Assembly: GCA_963772065.1 (NCBI GenBank)
Contig: CAVYVZ010000008.1
Location: forward strand, 124,001 to 188,000
From: CAVYVZ01 sp963772065
Lineage (GTDB): Bacteria > Acidobacteriota > Vicinamibacteria > Vicinamibacterales > UBA2999
Direction of reading: 5' to 3'
Length of the DNA stretch: 64,000 bases
Part shown: piece by piece, positions 46,372 to 56,396 of the stretch
How the letters are laid out: each line of letters opens with the position of its first letter
Numbering within the stretch: the stretch's first letter is position 1
The notes under the pieces: model-generated
What the model saw: the letters and a program-made list of their open reading frames with translations, nothing else
Database searches by the model: none
Told to the model about the DNA's origin: nothing
Translations under genes and position numbers: made by a program

Positions 46372-49300
46372 CTAGTTGGTCGGTCCCTTTGGGGCAATGA
46401 CCACCGGCGCCAGCTTCTGCGACGCCAGCGCCTTGTTGAAATTCGCGAGATCGCCGCGCTGGATCGCCGTCAGAGCTTCGAGCTGCTTCTGCAGCTCGGC
46501 GCTCAGGTCGTTGAAGACGACGTAGGCGGCATCGGTTGGCGGGTTGTCGCCGTTCTCCACGCTTCGTCGAAGCGCCGCGAGGCGGTTGTTGATCTTGATC
46601 GGAAAATTCAACGGGTCCTGATTGCTCTGGTTGCGGACCTGATAGATCTCCTCCTCCACCGTCGCCAGCCGCTTCGCCACGAGCTCGCCGGCCTCCCTCA
46701 GCCGCCGGTTCTTCGACTTGTCGAGGCGATCCTTGATCTGCGTCTTCAACTCCCGGATGTCGATCACCGCCTGGTTCGCTTCGCTCGTTCGATCGCGAAT
46801 CTGAATCGCGAGATCGAACTGCTTCTGCAAATCCCCTTCGGACACGTGCGTGAACTCGGGATGCGGTCGAATCAGCAGCGGCTGCGTCTGCGTGCTGCCG
46901 TTGGCGGTGACCCGCACCTCATAACGGCCCGGCACGGCGAGCGGACCATTCTCCGGCCGCGCGCTCCAGATCACCAGGCCGGGAAACACAGTCGCTCCCG
47001 GATACCGCATGTCCCACGAAAAGCGATTCAGCCCGGCGCGCAATGTGGGCGGCAGCTGCGGCGGCGGACCAGGGAAATCCTCTTCGACGCCGGCCGTCTT
47101 CGCGCGTCCCTCTTCCGCCTTCTTCTCTTCTTCCGCCGTGCGCGTGAACGACCGCACCACCTTGCCCGAGCGGTCGGCAATCTCCACCGTGACGCGATCG
47201 GTCCCCGCCTTCAGGTAATAGTCGATCGCCGCGCGCTCCGCCGATCGGGCTGCATCTTTCGGCGTGAACAGGTGGAGCGCTGACGTCAGGATCTCCGGCT
47301 TCATCTGTCGCAGCGGCGTGATGTTCTCGAGGACCCACATCGATCGGCCGTGAGTACCCACCACGACGTCGTGCTCCTCGGCAACGATGTCGGAGACCTG
47401 CGTGTCGGGCAGGTTCAGGTTGAACCGACGCCATGCGGCGCCATTGTCGAACGACACATACACGCCATGCTCGGTGCCGGCGAAGAGCAGGCCAGGCCGC
47501 TTCACATCCTCACGGATCGAGTGAACGTAGTCTTCGCGCCCGATCCCGTTGACGATCTTCGTCCAACTCTTCCCGTAGTCGTCCGTGCGGAAGATGTACG
47601 GCGCGCGATCGCCGGGCGGCACGAGATACGCCTTCACCGCCACGTATGCCGTGCCGGCGCTGTGCGGCGACGGTTCGATGGTGCTCACGCGGCCGAGCGC
47701 GGGCAGCCCGGGCGGAGTCACATTCGCCCAGGTCTTGCCGTCATCGCGCGTCACGTGCACCACGCCATCGTCCGATCCCGCCCACATCAAGCCGCGCTCG
47801 ATGCGCGACGGCGCGAGCGCAAACACGGTCGCGAAGATCTCAGGGCCGTTCATGTCGCCGGTGATAGGCCCTCCGGAATGACCCAGCGTCTTCGGATCGG
47901 CTCGTGTCAGATCCGGGCTGATGCGTGTCCCAGGCCTGGCCGTCGTTGGTGGTTCGCCAGACGTGCTGCGACGAGATGTACAGCGTCTTCGGATCGTGGG
48001 GCGAGAAGACGATCGGAAACGTCCACTGCCATCGCTCCGGCAGCGAGTTGGCGGGCTCGCCCGAAAAGAACCGCGGGTAGGGCTGGATGTCTCGGAGGTG
48101 TCCTATGCTGCGATCGAAGCGCGTGATGAGCGCGCCCTGACTGCCCGAATAGAAGAGATTCGTATGCAGGCGGGTGCGGCGTGACGTAGCCGCTCTCGCC
48201 GCCGCCCGCCGAAGTACATGTGAACGCCGAGCGTGCCGGGTGTGCTCGAGACCGGCACGCACACGGTCGTGTTGTCCTGCTGACCGCCGCACGCGTGGTA
48301 CGGCCAATCCTTCGTCGTCGACAGCCGGTACAGCTGCGCGGTCGGATAGTCCTCGTCGGTCCACGTCTGCCCGCCGTTGACGCTCACCGTGCCGCCGCCG
48401 TCGTTGCCGCTGACGAGATGCGATGGATTGTTCGGATTGATCCAGAGGTCGTGATAGATCTCCGTGCGGGGGACGAATCGTCTGCAGCGTCTTGCCTCCG
48501 TCCGTCGACTTGAAGAAGCCGACGTTGAGGAGATAGACGGTGTCCTTCGACTTCGGGATCGGCATACACGTGGCTGTAATAGAACGCCCGCTGACGAAAC
48601 CGCCGATCGCTGCCCGACAGCTTCCAGGTGGCGCCGGCGTCATCAGAGGTGAACAGACCTCCGTTTTCGTTCTCGACGAGCGCGAAGCACGCGATTCGAG
48701 TCGGCGCCGGACACGGCAATGCCGATGCGGCCGATCATGCCGGCAGGCATGCCCGGGTTGCGCGTCAGCTCCTTCCACGTGTCGCCGCCGTCGCTCGACT
48801 TGAACAGGCCGCTGCCCGGTCCGCCGCTCGACATCTGCCACGACATCCGGTGCGCCTCCCACAGGGAGGCGTAGATCACGTTCGGATTGTTCCGATCGAT
48901 GACGAGGTCGATCGCCGCGGTCTTCGGATCGCGGAACAGGACCTGTTGCCAGGTCTTGCCGCCGTCCTTCGTGCGAAAGACGCCGCGTTCCTCGTCGGGC
49001 GACGTGACGTTGCCGAACACCGCGGCGAAGACGACGTCAGGCGTCGTGGGATGGATGCGAATGCGCGCGATGGTCTGGCCCGTCCACTTGTTGAATCCGA
49101 CGTTCGTCCATGTCTTGCCGGCGTCGGTCGACTTGTAGATGCCGTCGCCCTGCATGATGTTGCCCCGGATGCACGACTCTCCCATGCCGATGTACACCAC
49201 GTCAGGGTTCGATTCCGAGACGGCGACGGCACCCACCGAGGAGCTCTTGATCTGGCCGTCGGTGACCGGATTCCACGTCGTGCCGCCGTCGGTCGTCTTC

Positions 49301-49533
49301 CACAGGCCGCCGCCCACGGCGCCGAAATACGCTTCGTGCGGGCGAGAGATCGGCGCCGCGACGGCAATCGACCGTCCTCCACGAGTGGGACCGAACTGCC
49401 GCCATCGAAGCGCGGCGAAGGCAGCCGGATCGAACGGATCAGGCGTTTGGGCGTGGGAAACGCAGATGAGTGCGACGATCGCCACCGCGGAGCGGACCGC
49501 GATCGAGCGCGTCCGGGACTGTCTGTGCGCCAT
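46372..49533 (-). CDS. Exported VPS10/BNR-repeat (sortilin-like) protein, six frameshifts
   Basis: A signal peptide (about residues 1-28) is followed by repeated BNR/Asp-box blades (STDAGKTWTN, KTKDGGKTWQQ-like, KSSDGGDTWKEL, VNGGQTWTDED, TRDDGKTWANV, RTDDYGKSWTKI) forming a VPS10-type propeller. A beta-sandwich and a charged coiled segment end the protein. The class is typical of Acidobacteriota and is thought to be an exo- or surface protein of unknown ligand. Frames change near 48690, 48550, 48475, 48205, 48170 and 47900, each by one extra base, yet blades on both sides remain intact. Repaired length is about 1050 residues. Confidence 0.8.
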
Positions 49534-49542
49534 GGCCGGGCA

Positions 49543-50628
49543 TTATAAATGCCCGGGAATGATCACCGTCATCCGTGTGCCGACGCCAAGCGTGCTGTCG
49601 ACGTCGACCGAACCGTGGTGGGCGCGCACGATGCCCAGCGCCGCGGAGAGGCCAAGGCCGCGGCCGATGAACTTCGTCGTGAAGAAGGGATCGAAGATGC
49701 GGGGCTGGACGGCCGGATCGATCCCGGTGCCGGTATCGGTCACCCGTATCCGCACGGAGCCGGCGTCGGGCAGGACGTCGGCCTCGATCCGGACGAGGCC
49801 TCCGGTCTCGCGAACCGCCTCGCAGGCATTCAGCAGCATGTTGAGGAGCGCCTGCTGGAGCTGCGCGGCGTCGCCCTCGACGCGCGGGAGGACGCCGAGC
49901 GACACGACCTCGAGCCGTGTTTCCGGATAGCCGATCAGCGCCTGCTGCGCGGCCTGCCGTACCACCGCCGCGATATCGACGTCGTCGACGACGTACTTTC
50001 CGGATCCGGTGTAGGCGAGCATCTGTTGCGCCAGCTCCGCCGCGCCCTGGCTTGCGCGCTCGATCTCCTCGAGGCAGCGGGAGATGACGGAGCCCGACAT
50101 CGCATGCTCGCGCGCGAGGGTGGTGAACCCGATCACCGAGGCCAGCCGGTTGTTGAAGTCGTGTGCGATCGATCCGGCAATCAGGTTCATGCTCGCCTGG
50201 CGCTCAAGCTCCGCGACGCGGCGCTCCGCCGCCAGACGTTCGGCCTCGAGCCACCGCTGCGACGTGAGATCCTGGACCTGGGACACGAAGTGTGCGGGGG
50301 TCCCGTCCGGATTGCGCACCAGCGCCACGCTGAGCAGCACCGGCAGCAGGCTCCCGTCGCGCCGCACGTAGCGCTTCTCCATGTGGTAGTGCGTGATCTG
50401 GCCTGCCACGAGCCTGCGCACGTACTCCAGATCCGTCTCGAGATCGTCCGGGTGGGTGATGGCCTGGAACGTCGTTCCGAGAAGCTCCGCTTCCGTGTAG
50501 CCCATCATGCGGCACAGCGCCTCGTTGACAAGCAGGTAGCGGCCGTCGAGGCTGGTCAGCGTCATGCCGATCGCGGCATGCGCGAATGCCTCGCGGAATG
50601 CCGCATCGTCTGGCGTGAGGCGCGTCAT
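49543..50628 (-). CDS. PAS-domain sensor histidine kinase
   Basis: One PAS domain (about residues 8-125: AIGMTLTSLDGRYLLVNEALCRMMGYTE, THPDDLETD, EKRYVRRDGS) is followed by a short helix and a kinase core. The phospho-acceptor is His156 in GSIAHDFNN. The ATPase part has NMLLNACEAV, DTGTGIDP and GRGLGLSAALG. It has no transmembrane helix, so it is cytosolic. It is the last gene of the four-gene signalling operon, 11 bases after the hybrid kinase. Confidence 0.92.
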   Translation of the reverse strand: MTRLTPDDAAFREAFAHAAIGMTLTSLDGRYLLVNEALCRMMGYTEAELLGTTFQAITHPDDLETDLEYVRRLVAGQITHYHMEKRYVRRDGSLLPVLLSVALVRNPDGTPAHFVSQVQDLTSQRWLEAERLAAERRVAELERQASMNLIAGSIAHDFNNRLASVIGFTTLAREHAMSGSVISRCLEEIERASQGAAELAQQMLAYTGSGKYVVDDVDIAAVVRQAAQQALIGYPETRLEVVSLGVLPRVEGDAAQLQQALLNMLLNACEAVRETGGLVRIEADVLPDAGSVRIRVTDTGTGIDPAVQPRIFDPFFTTKFIGRGLGLSAALGIVRAHHGSVDVDSTLGVGTRMTVIIPGHL

Positions 50629-50639
50629 GGCGAAGCGCG

Positions 50640-52196
50640 TCAGTTCACTTCCAGGACCTGCCGCACCTTGCGCAGCAGATCGTCCGGCGTGAACGGCTTC
50701 TGCAGGAACGCGACGTCCTGCGAGAGCAGCCCGTCGCGAACGATCGCCATGTCGGTGAAGCCGGAAATGTACAGCACCGGGAACTCGCCATGCGTCGTCC
50801 GGAGCCGATCGGCGAGCTCGATGCCGTTGCGGCCCGGCATCACCACGTCGGTGACGAGCAGATCGATGGAGTCCGGCTGATTGCCGGCGACCTGCAGCGC
50901 CTCGTCGGCGCCGCCGGCTTCGAGGACGCGATAGCCGGCCCCGCTCAGCACGTCGCGCGCCAGACGCCGCACCATGTCCGTGTCGTCCACGAGAAGGATC
51001 GTCTCGGTTCCCCTGGCGACCTCACGCGAGACGGCCGCGGTCGTGGTTTCTTCCACGGCTTCGGGCGTCTCGGCCGGGAAGTACAGCTTGAACGTCGTGC
51101 CGAGGTTGGGCTCGCTGTACACCCAGATGTTCCCGCCGGTCTGTTTGACAATGCCGTAGACCGTCGACAAACCCAGGCCGGACGAAATGGCCTTGTCGCG
51201 CGTGGTGAAGAACGGCTCGAACACGCGCGGGAGCAGCTCGCGCGAGATGCCGACACCCGTGTCGGTGATGCACAGGCGCACGTGGCGTCCCGGCTTGGCC
51301 GACACATGGGACGCGCAGTACGACTGGTCGAGGATGACCTCGTCGAGCTCGATCATCAGGTGACCGCCGTCGGGCATCGCGTCGCGCGCGTTGATCGCGA
51401 GGTTGGTGATCGCCTGCTCGAGCTGCGCGCGGTCCGCCAGAATGAGCGACACGCGATCGGCGCACCGCACGTGCAGCTGGATGTGCGAGCCGATGACGCC
51501 GCCGATCATCCGGGCAAGCTGCGGCACGAGCTCGCCGAGCGCGACCGTCGTCGGACGGAGCACCTGGCGCCGGCTGAACGCGAGCAGGTCGCGCGTCAGC
51601 GTCGTCGCCCGCTCCGCGCCGGTGAGGATCTCCCGCACCTGCCCTGCGGCCGCTTCGTCGGCGGAAACGCGCTCCGCGAGCAGCGTGCCGAAACCGATGA
51701 TCGCCGTCAGGACGTTGTTGAATTCGTGCGCGATGCCGCCCGCGAGCTGTCCCACGGTCTCCATGCGCTGGACGAGATGAAGCTGCCGCTGCAGGCGGCC
51801 GTGATCCCGCAGCGCCGCGGCGTGGCGCACGACGCGATCGAGGAGCGGCGCCGACAGCTCTTCCTTCCAGACGACATCCGCCGCGCCCGCCTCGAGAACA
51901 TCCCGCTCGATGGCAACATCGCGGCTGCCGTCGAGCAGAACGACCGGACCATACCCGGCCGTCAGGGCTGCGCGCAGCAGCGCGCCACCGGCGGCGGCAT
52001 CGAGCGCGTGCTCCATGAGGCAGACATCATGACTTCGCTCCTCGATGACGGGGAGCGCGGCATCGACGCTGCCGATGCACTCGATGCCCGACCCGTCGTG
52101 GTTCCGGCCGGCGAGCAGGATGCGCATGGCCGCCGCCGTATCGGGGTCTCGATCGACCAGCAGGACGCGCAGGAACGAAGAGGAAGCTGCGGCCAC
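50640..52196 (-). CDS. Hybrid histidine kinase with degenerate N-terminal receiver
   Basis: Domain order: receiver-like (about residues 8-125), kinase core with His157 in GGIAHEFNN, ATPase (NLAINARDAM, DTGVGIS, SSGLGLSTVYG), and a C-terminal receiver (about 400-515, VTDVVMPG). The first receiver lacks the usual phospho-Asp. The place reads LMEHAL with Glu62, and the Thr/Ser place holds Asp89, while Lys111 is kept. It may be locked in an active-like state or serve only in protein contacts. The C-terminal receiver is canonical. It is the third gene of the operon, four bases after the HD-GYP gene. Confidence 0.9.
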   Translation of the reverse strand: MAAASSSFLRVLLVDRDPDTAAAMRILLAGRNHDGSGIECIGSVDAALPVIEERSHDVCLMEHALDAAAGGALLRAALTAGYGPVVLLDGSRDVAIERDVLEAGAADVVWKEELSAPLLDRVVRHAAALRDHGRLQRQLHLVQRMETVGQLAGGIAHEFNNVLTAIIGFGTLLAERVSADEAAAGQVREILTGAERATTLTRDLLAFSRRQVLRPTTVALGELVPQLARMIGGVIGSHIQLHVRCADRVSLILADRAQLEQAITNLAINARDAMPDGGHLMIELDEVILDQSYCASHVSAKPGRHVRLCITDTGVGISRELLPRVFEPFFTTRDKAISSGLGLSTVYGIVKQTGGNIWVYSEPNLGTTFKLYFPAETPEAVEETTTAAVSREVARGTETILLVDDTDMVRRLARDVLSGAGYRVLEAGGADEALQVAGNQPDSIDLLVTDVVMPGRNGIELADRLRTTHGEFPVLYISGFTDMAIVRDGLLSQDVAFLQKPFTPDDLLRKVRQVLEVN

Positions 52197-52200
52197 GTTT

Positions 52201-53199
52201 CTATACCGGCGACCGCTGTGCGGCGCGAAAAATCGGATAGGGGTGCGGCGTGATGTCGAGGAACACCTCGACGAACCGCTCGTTGTACTGACCGGCGCGA
52301 ACGCCGGCCTGCAGCTCGCGCACGGCGGCGGTGTGCGGAAGGGCCATGCGATACGGCCGATCGGTCGTCAGCGCGTCGTACACGTCGACGATCGCCACGA
52401 TCTGCGCGAGCAGCGGTATCTCCTCGCCGCGCAGGCGGCCGGGATATCCGCTGCCATCGAGCCGCTCGTGATGATGCCGGATGATCGGCCGGACGCGGCG
52501 CAGCGATTGGAGCGGCGCGCACAGCGCGTCGCCGATCTCGGTGTGACGCTTCATCACGTCGAACTCCTCGGGTGTGAGCGGGCCCTGCTTCAGCAGCACC
52601 GAATCCGGAACTCCCACCTTCCCGACATCGTGAAGATATCCGCCGCGATGCAGAGCGGCCAGCTCGTCGCCGCCGAGCCCGAGCTTCGTCCCGAGGTTCA
52701 CGGCGTAGTGCGCCAGGCGCTCGCAGTGGCCGTTCGTCGACGGGTCGCGCGCTTCGATCGTTAGGGCGAGTGTCAGGAACGCCGCCTCGGCGCAGTCGAG
52801 CTCATCGATCAGCTGCTTCATCCGCGTGAGCACGCGCACCCGCGCGCGCAGCTCGTGCGGATTCACCGGCTTCGTCAGGAAGTCGTCGCAGCCCGCCTCG
52901 ATCCCCTCCATGCGGTCCGAGCTGTCCGCCAGCCCCGTGATCAGAATGACGGGCGTGAGGCGCGTCTCCGGCGCCGCCTTCACGCGCCGGCAGATCTCGA
53001 TTCCATCCGCCCCCGGCATTCGCACGTCGAGCAGCAGGACATGAGGCCGGCACCGGGCCGCGGTCTCGAGCGCCGCATCGCCATCGGCAGCGGTCAGCAC
53101 CGTGTAGCCATCGCTCGCCAGCAATTGAGAGAACAATGTGCGGACATTCTCCGCGTCGTCGGCGACGAGCACCGTTGCAGGTGAAGGTTGAAGCGCCAT
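52201..53199 (-). CDS. RpfG-type response regulator, receiver plus HD-GYP
   Basis: The N-terminal receiver (about residues 8-120) has LLLDVRMPG with the phospho-Asp. The HD-GYP domain has the metal motif HDVGKVGVPD near residue 212 and HHHERLDGSGYPGRL near 262. The enzyme should hydrolyse cyclic-di-GMP when phosphorylated. The ATG at 53199 shares one base with the stop of the preceding gene (TAATG). It links this operon to the PilZ protein elsewhere in the window, at least in signal type. Confidence 0.93.
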   Translation of the reverse strand: MALQPSPATVLVADDAENVRTLFSQLLASDGYTVLTAADGDAALETAARCRPHVLLLDVRMPGADGIEICRRVKAAPETRLTPVILITGLADSSDRMEGIEAGCDDFLTKPVNPHELRARVRVLTRMKQLIDELDCAEAAFLTLALTIEARDPSTNGHCERLAHYAVNLGTKLGLGGDELAALHRGGYLHDVGKVGVPDSVLLKQGPLTPEEFDVMKRHTEIGDALCAPLQSLRRVRPIIRHHHERLDGSGYPGRLRGEEIPLLAQIVAIVDVYDALTTDRPYRMALPHTAAVRELQAGVRAGQYNERFVEVFLDITPHPYPIFRAAQRSPV

Positions 53200-54650
53200 T
53201 AGTCCGTCAGCGTCGCCTTCTCCGCGCCAAGCTCCCGCCCCGCAGGAACCGGGTGATGCAAACCATGACGTTCGAGCTGCCGGTAGAACGCGCGCCGGCT
53301 GATGCCGAGCAGCCGGGCGGCCACGGCCTTGTTGCCTTTCACCTGCTGAAGCGTACGGACGATGTGCTCGCGCTCGATCTCGGCAAGAGGTGCCGGACTG
53401 CTGCTCGGAACGCCCGGGATTCCTGGCGCGACGTCGGAGCGCACACCCGCAGTCGGCGCTGTCGGCATCTGCTCGAGCATGCTCCCTGCGAGATCCGATT
53501 CGGTGACGAAGTCCGCCTCGGCGAGAATGCACGCCCGCTCGATGACATTGCGAAGCTGGCGCACGTTGCCGTCCCATCGCGCCTCGCCAAGCATCCGCTC
53601 GGCGCCCGGCGTCAACCCGACGAGCGGCTTGTTGAACCGCTGCGAGAAGTTCCGGATGAAGGCCGCGGTGAGGTACGGGATGTCCTCGCGGCGATCGCGC
53701 AGCGGAGGCAGCTTGATCTCGACGATGTTCAGCCGGTAATAGAGGTCGTTGCGGAACCGGCCACCAGCGACTTCGGCGCGCAGGTCGCGATTGGTGGCCG
53801 CAACCAGCCTCACGTCCACCTTCCGCGGTTCGAGCGAGCCCACGCGCTGCACTTCGCCTTCTTCGAGCACGCGCAGCAGCTTGGCCTGCACGGCGGGCGG
53901 CAACTCCCCTACTTCGTCGAGGAACAGGGTGCCGCCGTCAGCGAGCTCGAACAGCCCCGCCTTGTGATCCGTCGCGCCGGTGAATGCGCCGCGCATGTGG
54001 CCGAAGAGCTCGCTTTCGAACAGCGTCTCCACGACGGCCGAGCAGTTCACGGTGATGAAGCGCTTCGCACTGCGAGGTCCGAGCTTGTGAAGCGCGCGGG
54101 CGACCAGCTCCTTGCCCGTCCCGGTTTCACCCGTGATGAGCGCGGTGCGAACATGCGGCGCAAGCCGTCGAATCAGACCGAATACGTCCTGAATCGCGGC
54201 GCCGCGGCCCACCATGCCGCAGAATTCGAGCCGCTGCGCCACGTCTCCCTCGAGCGCGAGCACGGCCCGGCGCTGTTCGGCCTCTTCGCGCACCGTCGCC
54301 AGCAGCTGGCGCAGGCGCGGCAGGTCGAACGGCTTCGTGAGGAAGTCCATGGCTCCGAGCTTCACGGCTTCGACCGCCGTGTCGATGGTGCCGAACCCCG
54401 TCATCAGAACGACTTTCACGCGGGGGTTCGCCTCACGGAGCGCCTTCAGCACATCGAGTCCGGTGATGCCGGGCATCCGGAGATCGACGAGCACGAGGTC
54501 GCTCGGGCGCTCACGAAGCTGCTTCATCGCGTCTTCGCCGCTCACTGTCGTCGCGACGTCGAAGCCTTCAGCCAGAGCAATCGTGCCGATGAGCGTCAGG
54601 ATGGCCCGGTCGTCGTCTACGACGAGGAGCCGCGGTCGCTGAGTCTGCAT
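53199..54650 (-). CDS. Sigma-54-dependent response regulator (NtrC/AtoC type)
   Basis: Receiver (about residues 5-120, VLVDLRMPG), AAA+ domain (about 140-370) with the Walker A GETGTGKE, the sigma-54 contact motif GAFTGA and the arginine-finger region, and a Fis-type helix-turn-helix at the end (VKGNKAVAARLLGISRRAFYRQLERHG). It activates sigma-54 promoters when phosphorylated. The start at 54650 is chosen because the receiver begins there. It is the first gene of the signalling operon, so the sensor kinases downstream probably act on it. Confidence 0.95.
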   Translation of the reverse strand: MQTQRPRLLVVDDDRAILTLIGTIALAEGFDVATTVSGEDAMKQLRERPSDLVLVDLRMPGITGLDVLKALREANPRVKVVLMTGFGTIDTAVEAVKLGAMDFLTKPFDLPRLRQLLATVREEAEQRRAVLALEGDVAQRLEFCGMVGRGAAIQDVFGLIRRLAPHVRTALITGETGTGKELVARALHKLGPRSAKRFITVNCSAVVETLFESELFGHMRGAFTGATDHKAGLFELADGGTLFLDEVGELPPAVQAKLLRVLEEGEVQRVGSLEPRKVDVRLVAATNRDLRAEVAGGRFRNDLYYRLNIVEIKLPPLRDRREDIPYLTAAFIRNFSQRFNKPLVGLTPGAERMLGEARWDGNVRQLRNVIERACILAEADFVTESDLAGSMLEQMPTAPTAGVRSDVAPGIPGVPSSSPAPLAEIEREHIVRTLQQVKGNKAVAARLLGISRRAFYRQLERHGLHHPVPAGRELGAEKATLTD

Positions 54651-54887
54651 AAGTCCTTGGGCACCCGCCCGCGTTGCTCCACGCGGAGGTGTGCGCGGAA
54701 ACCGTGGTTGAACGATAACAGCACAGGTGTGCAAGGGATGCTCCAGCTGAGCCCGCCCCCGCCGCACACCACCTTAAGTAATTAATTCGGCTAGACTTCG
54801 GAGGATCTTTAGGGTGGCCGGCGCGGCGGGTGTCATTCCGTGGGTCCCGATCGGCGCCCGCAAAGCGTGCGGCTCGGGCACAGGTGG

Positions 54888-55484
54888 ATGTGCCGGTACC
54901 GCACGATCGTGCGGTTTTTCAATCTCTTTGAAGCAACCGCGGAGCCCTCTCATCCGTCTTTTGATGGCGTGACCTGCCGACGATTCGAATTCCCCGACGG
55001 CTCACTCTACGAGGTCGTAGTCCCCGCCGGCGCTGGCGCCAAGTCGGAGGTCGAGATCACGCTTCCGCCCGCGTCGGTCATGCCGCCGCCCCACATTCAT
55101 CCCCGGCAGCAGGAGACCTTCACTGTCGGCGACGGCACGCTCGATGTGATGGTCGACCGCCAATGGCGAAAGCTGCTGGCCGGCGAGTCGCTGACGATCC
55201 CGGCAGGATCGGTCCATACCTTCCGAAACCGATCCGGCCAGAACGTCACGTTCCGCAGCGAGCACACACCGGCGCTCGGATGCCAGCAATACCTCGAACG
55301 GCTGTACTGGCTGAGTGCGATGAACCGGATACGGGGGCGCCGCGACCTGACGTCGGCGCTCTACGCGAGCTTGCTCCTGGATACGCATCGCAGCGATCAG
55401 GTGCCCGCAGGCGCGGGCGCGCGCATCGGTGTCCGCGCGCTGGCGCGCGTGGCGAAGCTGCTTCGGATGCGCGTGGATCGTTAG
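54888..55484 (+). CDS. Cupin-domain protein
   Basis: A single cupin barrel at about residues 35-120: PPPHIHPRQQETFTVGDGTLDV holds the first metal motif (H-x-H with Glu), and AGSVHTFRN the second His. Helices follow in the C-terminal 80 residues. No signal peptide is evident. A GTG at 54840 would add 16 residues. The gene lies opposite the small cupin gene and shares no operon. Substrate unknown. Confidence 0.75.
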   Translation: MCRYRTIVRFFNLFEATAEPSHPSFDGVTCRRFEFPDGSLYEVVVPAGAGAKSEVEITLPPASVMPPPHIHPRQQETFTVGDGTLDVMVDRQWRKLLAGESLTIPAGSVHTFRNRSGQNVTFRSEHTPALGCQQYLERLYWLSAMNRIRGRRDLTSALYASLLLDTHRSDQVPAGAGARIGVRALARVAKLLRMRVDR

Positions 55485-55789
55485 CGCCTCATCGCGTCGA
55501 GGCCGACGACCGGTTCATCACCGATGACCGTGGCCGAGTGACGCACGCCGCGCGGAACCTCGACCCAATCCCCCGGACCGAGGACGGCCAGGTGCCCGGC
55601 TACTACCAGCCGGAAGCGGCCGGACACGACGGCGTCGATCTTGTCCAGGTCATGCGTGTGATCCGGAAACGTCGTGCCCGGCGGGTACGTGCAGCGGGCC
55701 ACGAGATATCCGGCGGATTCGAGCTTGCGGCGCAGGGCGTCTTCGGAGCACGGGCCGTCGATGGTTTCGTTCCAGCGACGAACGGCCAT
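55481..55789 (-). CDS. Small cupin-domain protein
   Basis: 102 residues with one cupin fold: FPDHTHDLDKIDAVVSGRFRL (His-x-His with an acid) and VPRGVRHSATV (second His). The position after msrA (one-base overlap) suggests it belongs to the msr operon. The function in that setting is unknown. Confidence 0.78.
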   Translation of the reverse strand: MAVRRWNETIDGPCSEDALRRKLESAGYLVARCTYPPGTTFPDHTHDLDKIDAVVSGRFRLVVAGHLAVLGPGDWVEVPRGVRHSATVIGDEPVVGLDAMRR

Positions 55790-56394
55790 TACTTGGATTT
55801 CTTGGCGAGCTCCTCGAGCCGCGCGTCCCGATTGCAGCCGAACCGGTAGTAGCGATACCGCAGAGGGTTTTTCTTGTAGTAGTCCTGGTGATATTCCTCG
55901 GCGCGGTAGAACGGGCCCGCCGCGACGACCTGGACGACAACCGGCTCCTTGAACCGCTGCTGCACCCGCGCCTTCGATTCCTCCGCCTCACGGCGCTGCG
56001 CGTCGTCGTGAACGAAGATCGCGGGACGATACTGATCGCCGACGTCGCAGAACTGGCGATGGGCCATCAGCGGATCCACGTTCTTCCAGAAGTGATCGAG
56101 GAGCTGGGCGTAGGTGACTTTGGCCGGGTCGTACACGATCTCCACGGCTTCCGTGTGGCCCGTCCCGCCGCGCGATACCTGTTCGTAGGTCGGGTTCTTC
56201 AGCGTTCCGCCCGCGTATCCGGATGTCGTCGAGATCACGCCCGACACTTTGTCGAAGTCGGCCTCCACGCACCAGAAGCATCCGGCGGCAAACGTGGCCT
56301 TCGCGGTGGTCTGAGCGGTTGCGACCGTTGCCGCTCCCAGGCAGACGTATCCCAACACGACGATACCGGCCACGAAAGCAATTCGGCGTCTCAT
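55789..56394 (-). CDS. msrA: Exported peptide methionine sulfoxide reductase MsrA
   Basis: The leader (about residues 1-28, ending TVATAQ) sends it to the periplasm. The catalytic motif GCFWCVEADF has Cys39, and the rest matches MsrA: GVISTTSGYAGG, GHTEAVEIVYDP, FWKNVDP and EEYHQDYYKKNP. It reduces the S form of methionine sulfoxide in proteins. It starts two bases after msrB. Confidence 0.95.
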   Translation of the reverse strand: MRRRIAFVAGIVVLGYVCLGAATVATAQTTAKATFAAGCFWCVEADFDKVSGVISTTSGYAGGTLKNPTYEQVSRGGTGHTEAVEIVYDPAKVTYAQLLDHFWKNVDPLMAHRQFCDVGDQYRPAIFVHDDAQRREAEESKARVQQRFKEPVVVQVVAAGPFYRAEEYHQDYYKKNPLRYRYYRFGCNRDARLEELAKKSK

Positions 56395-56396
56395 AG

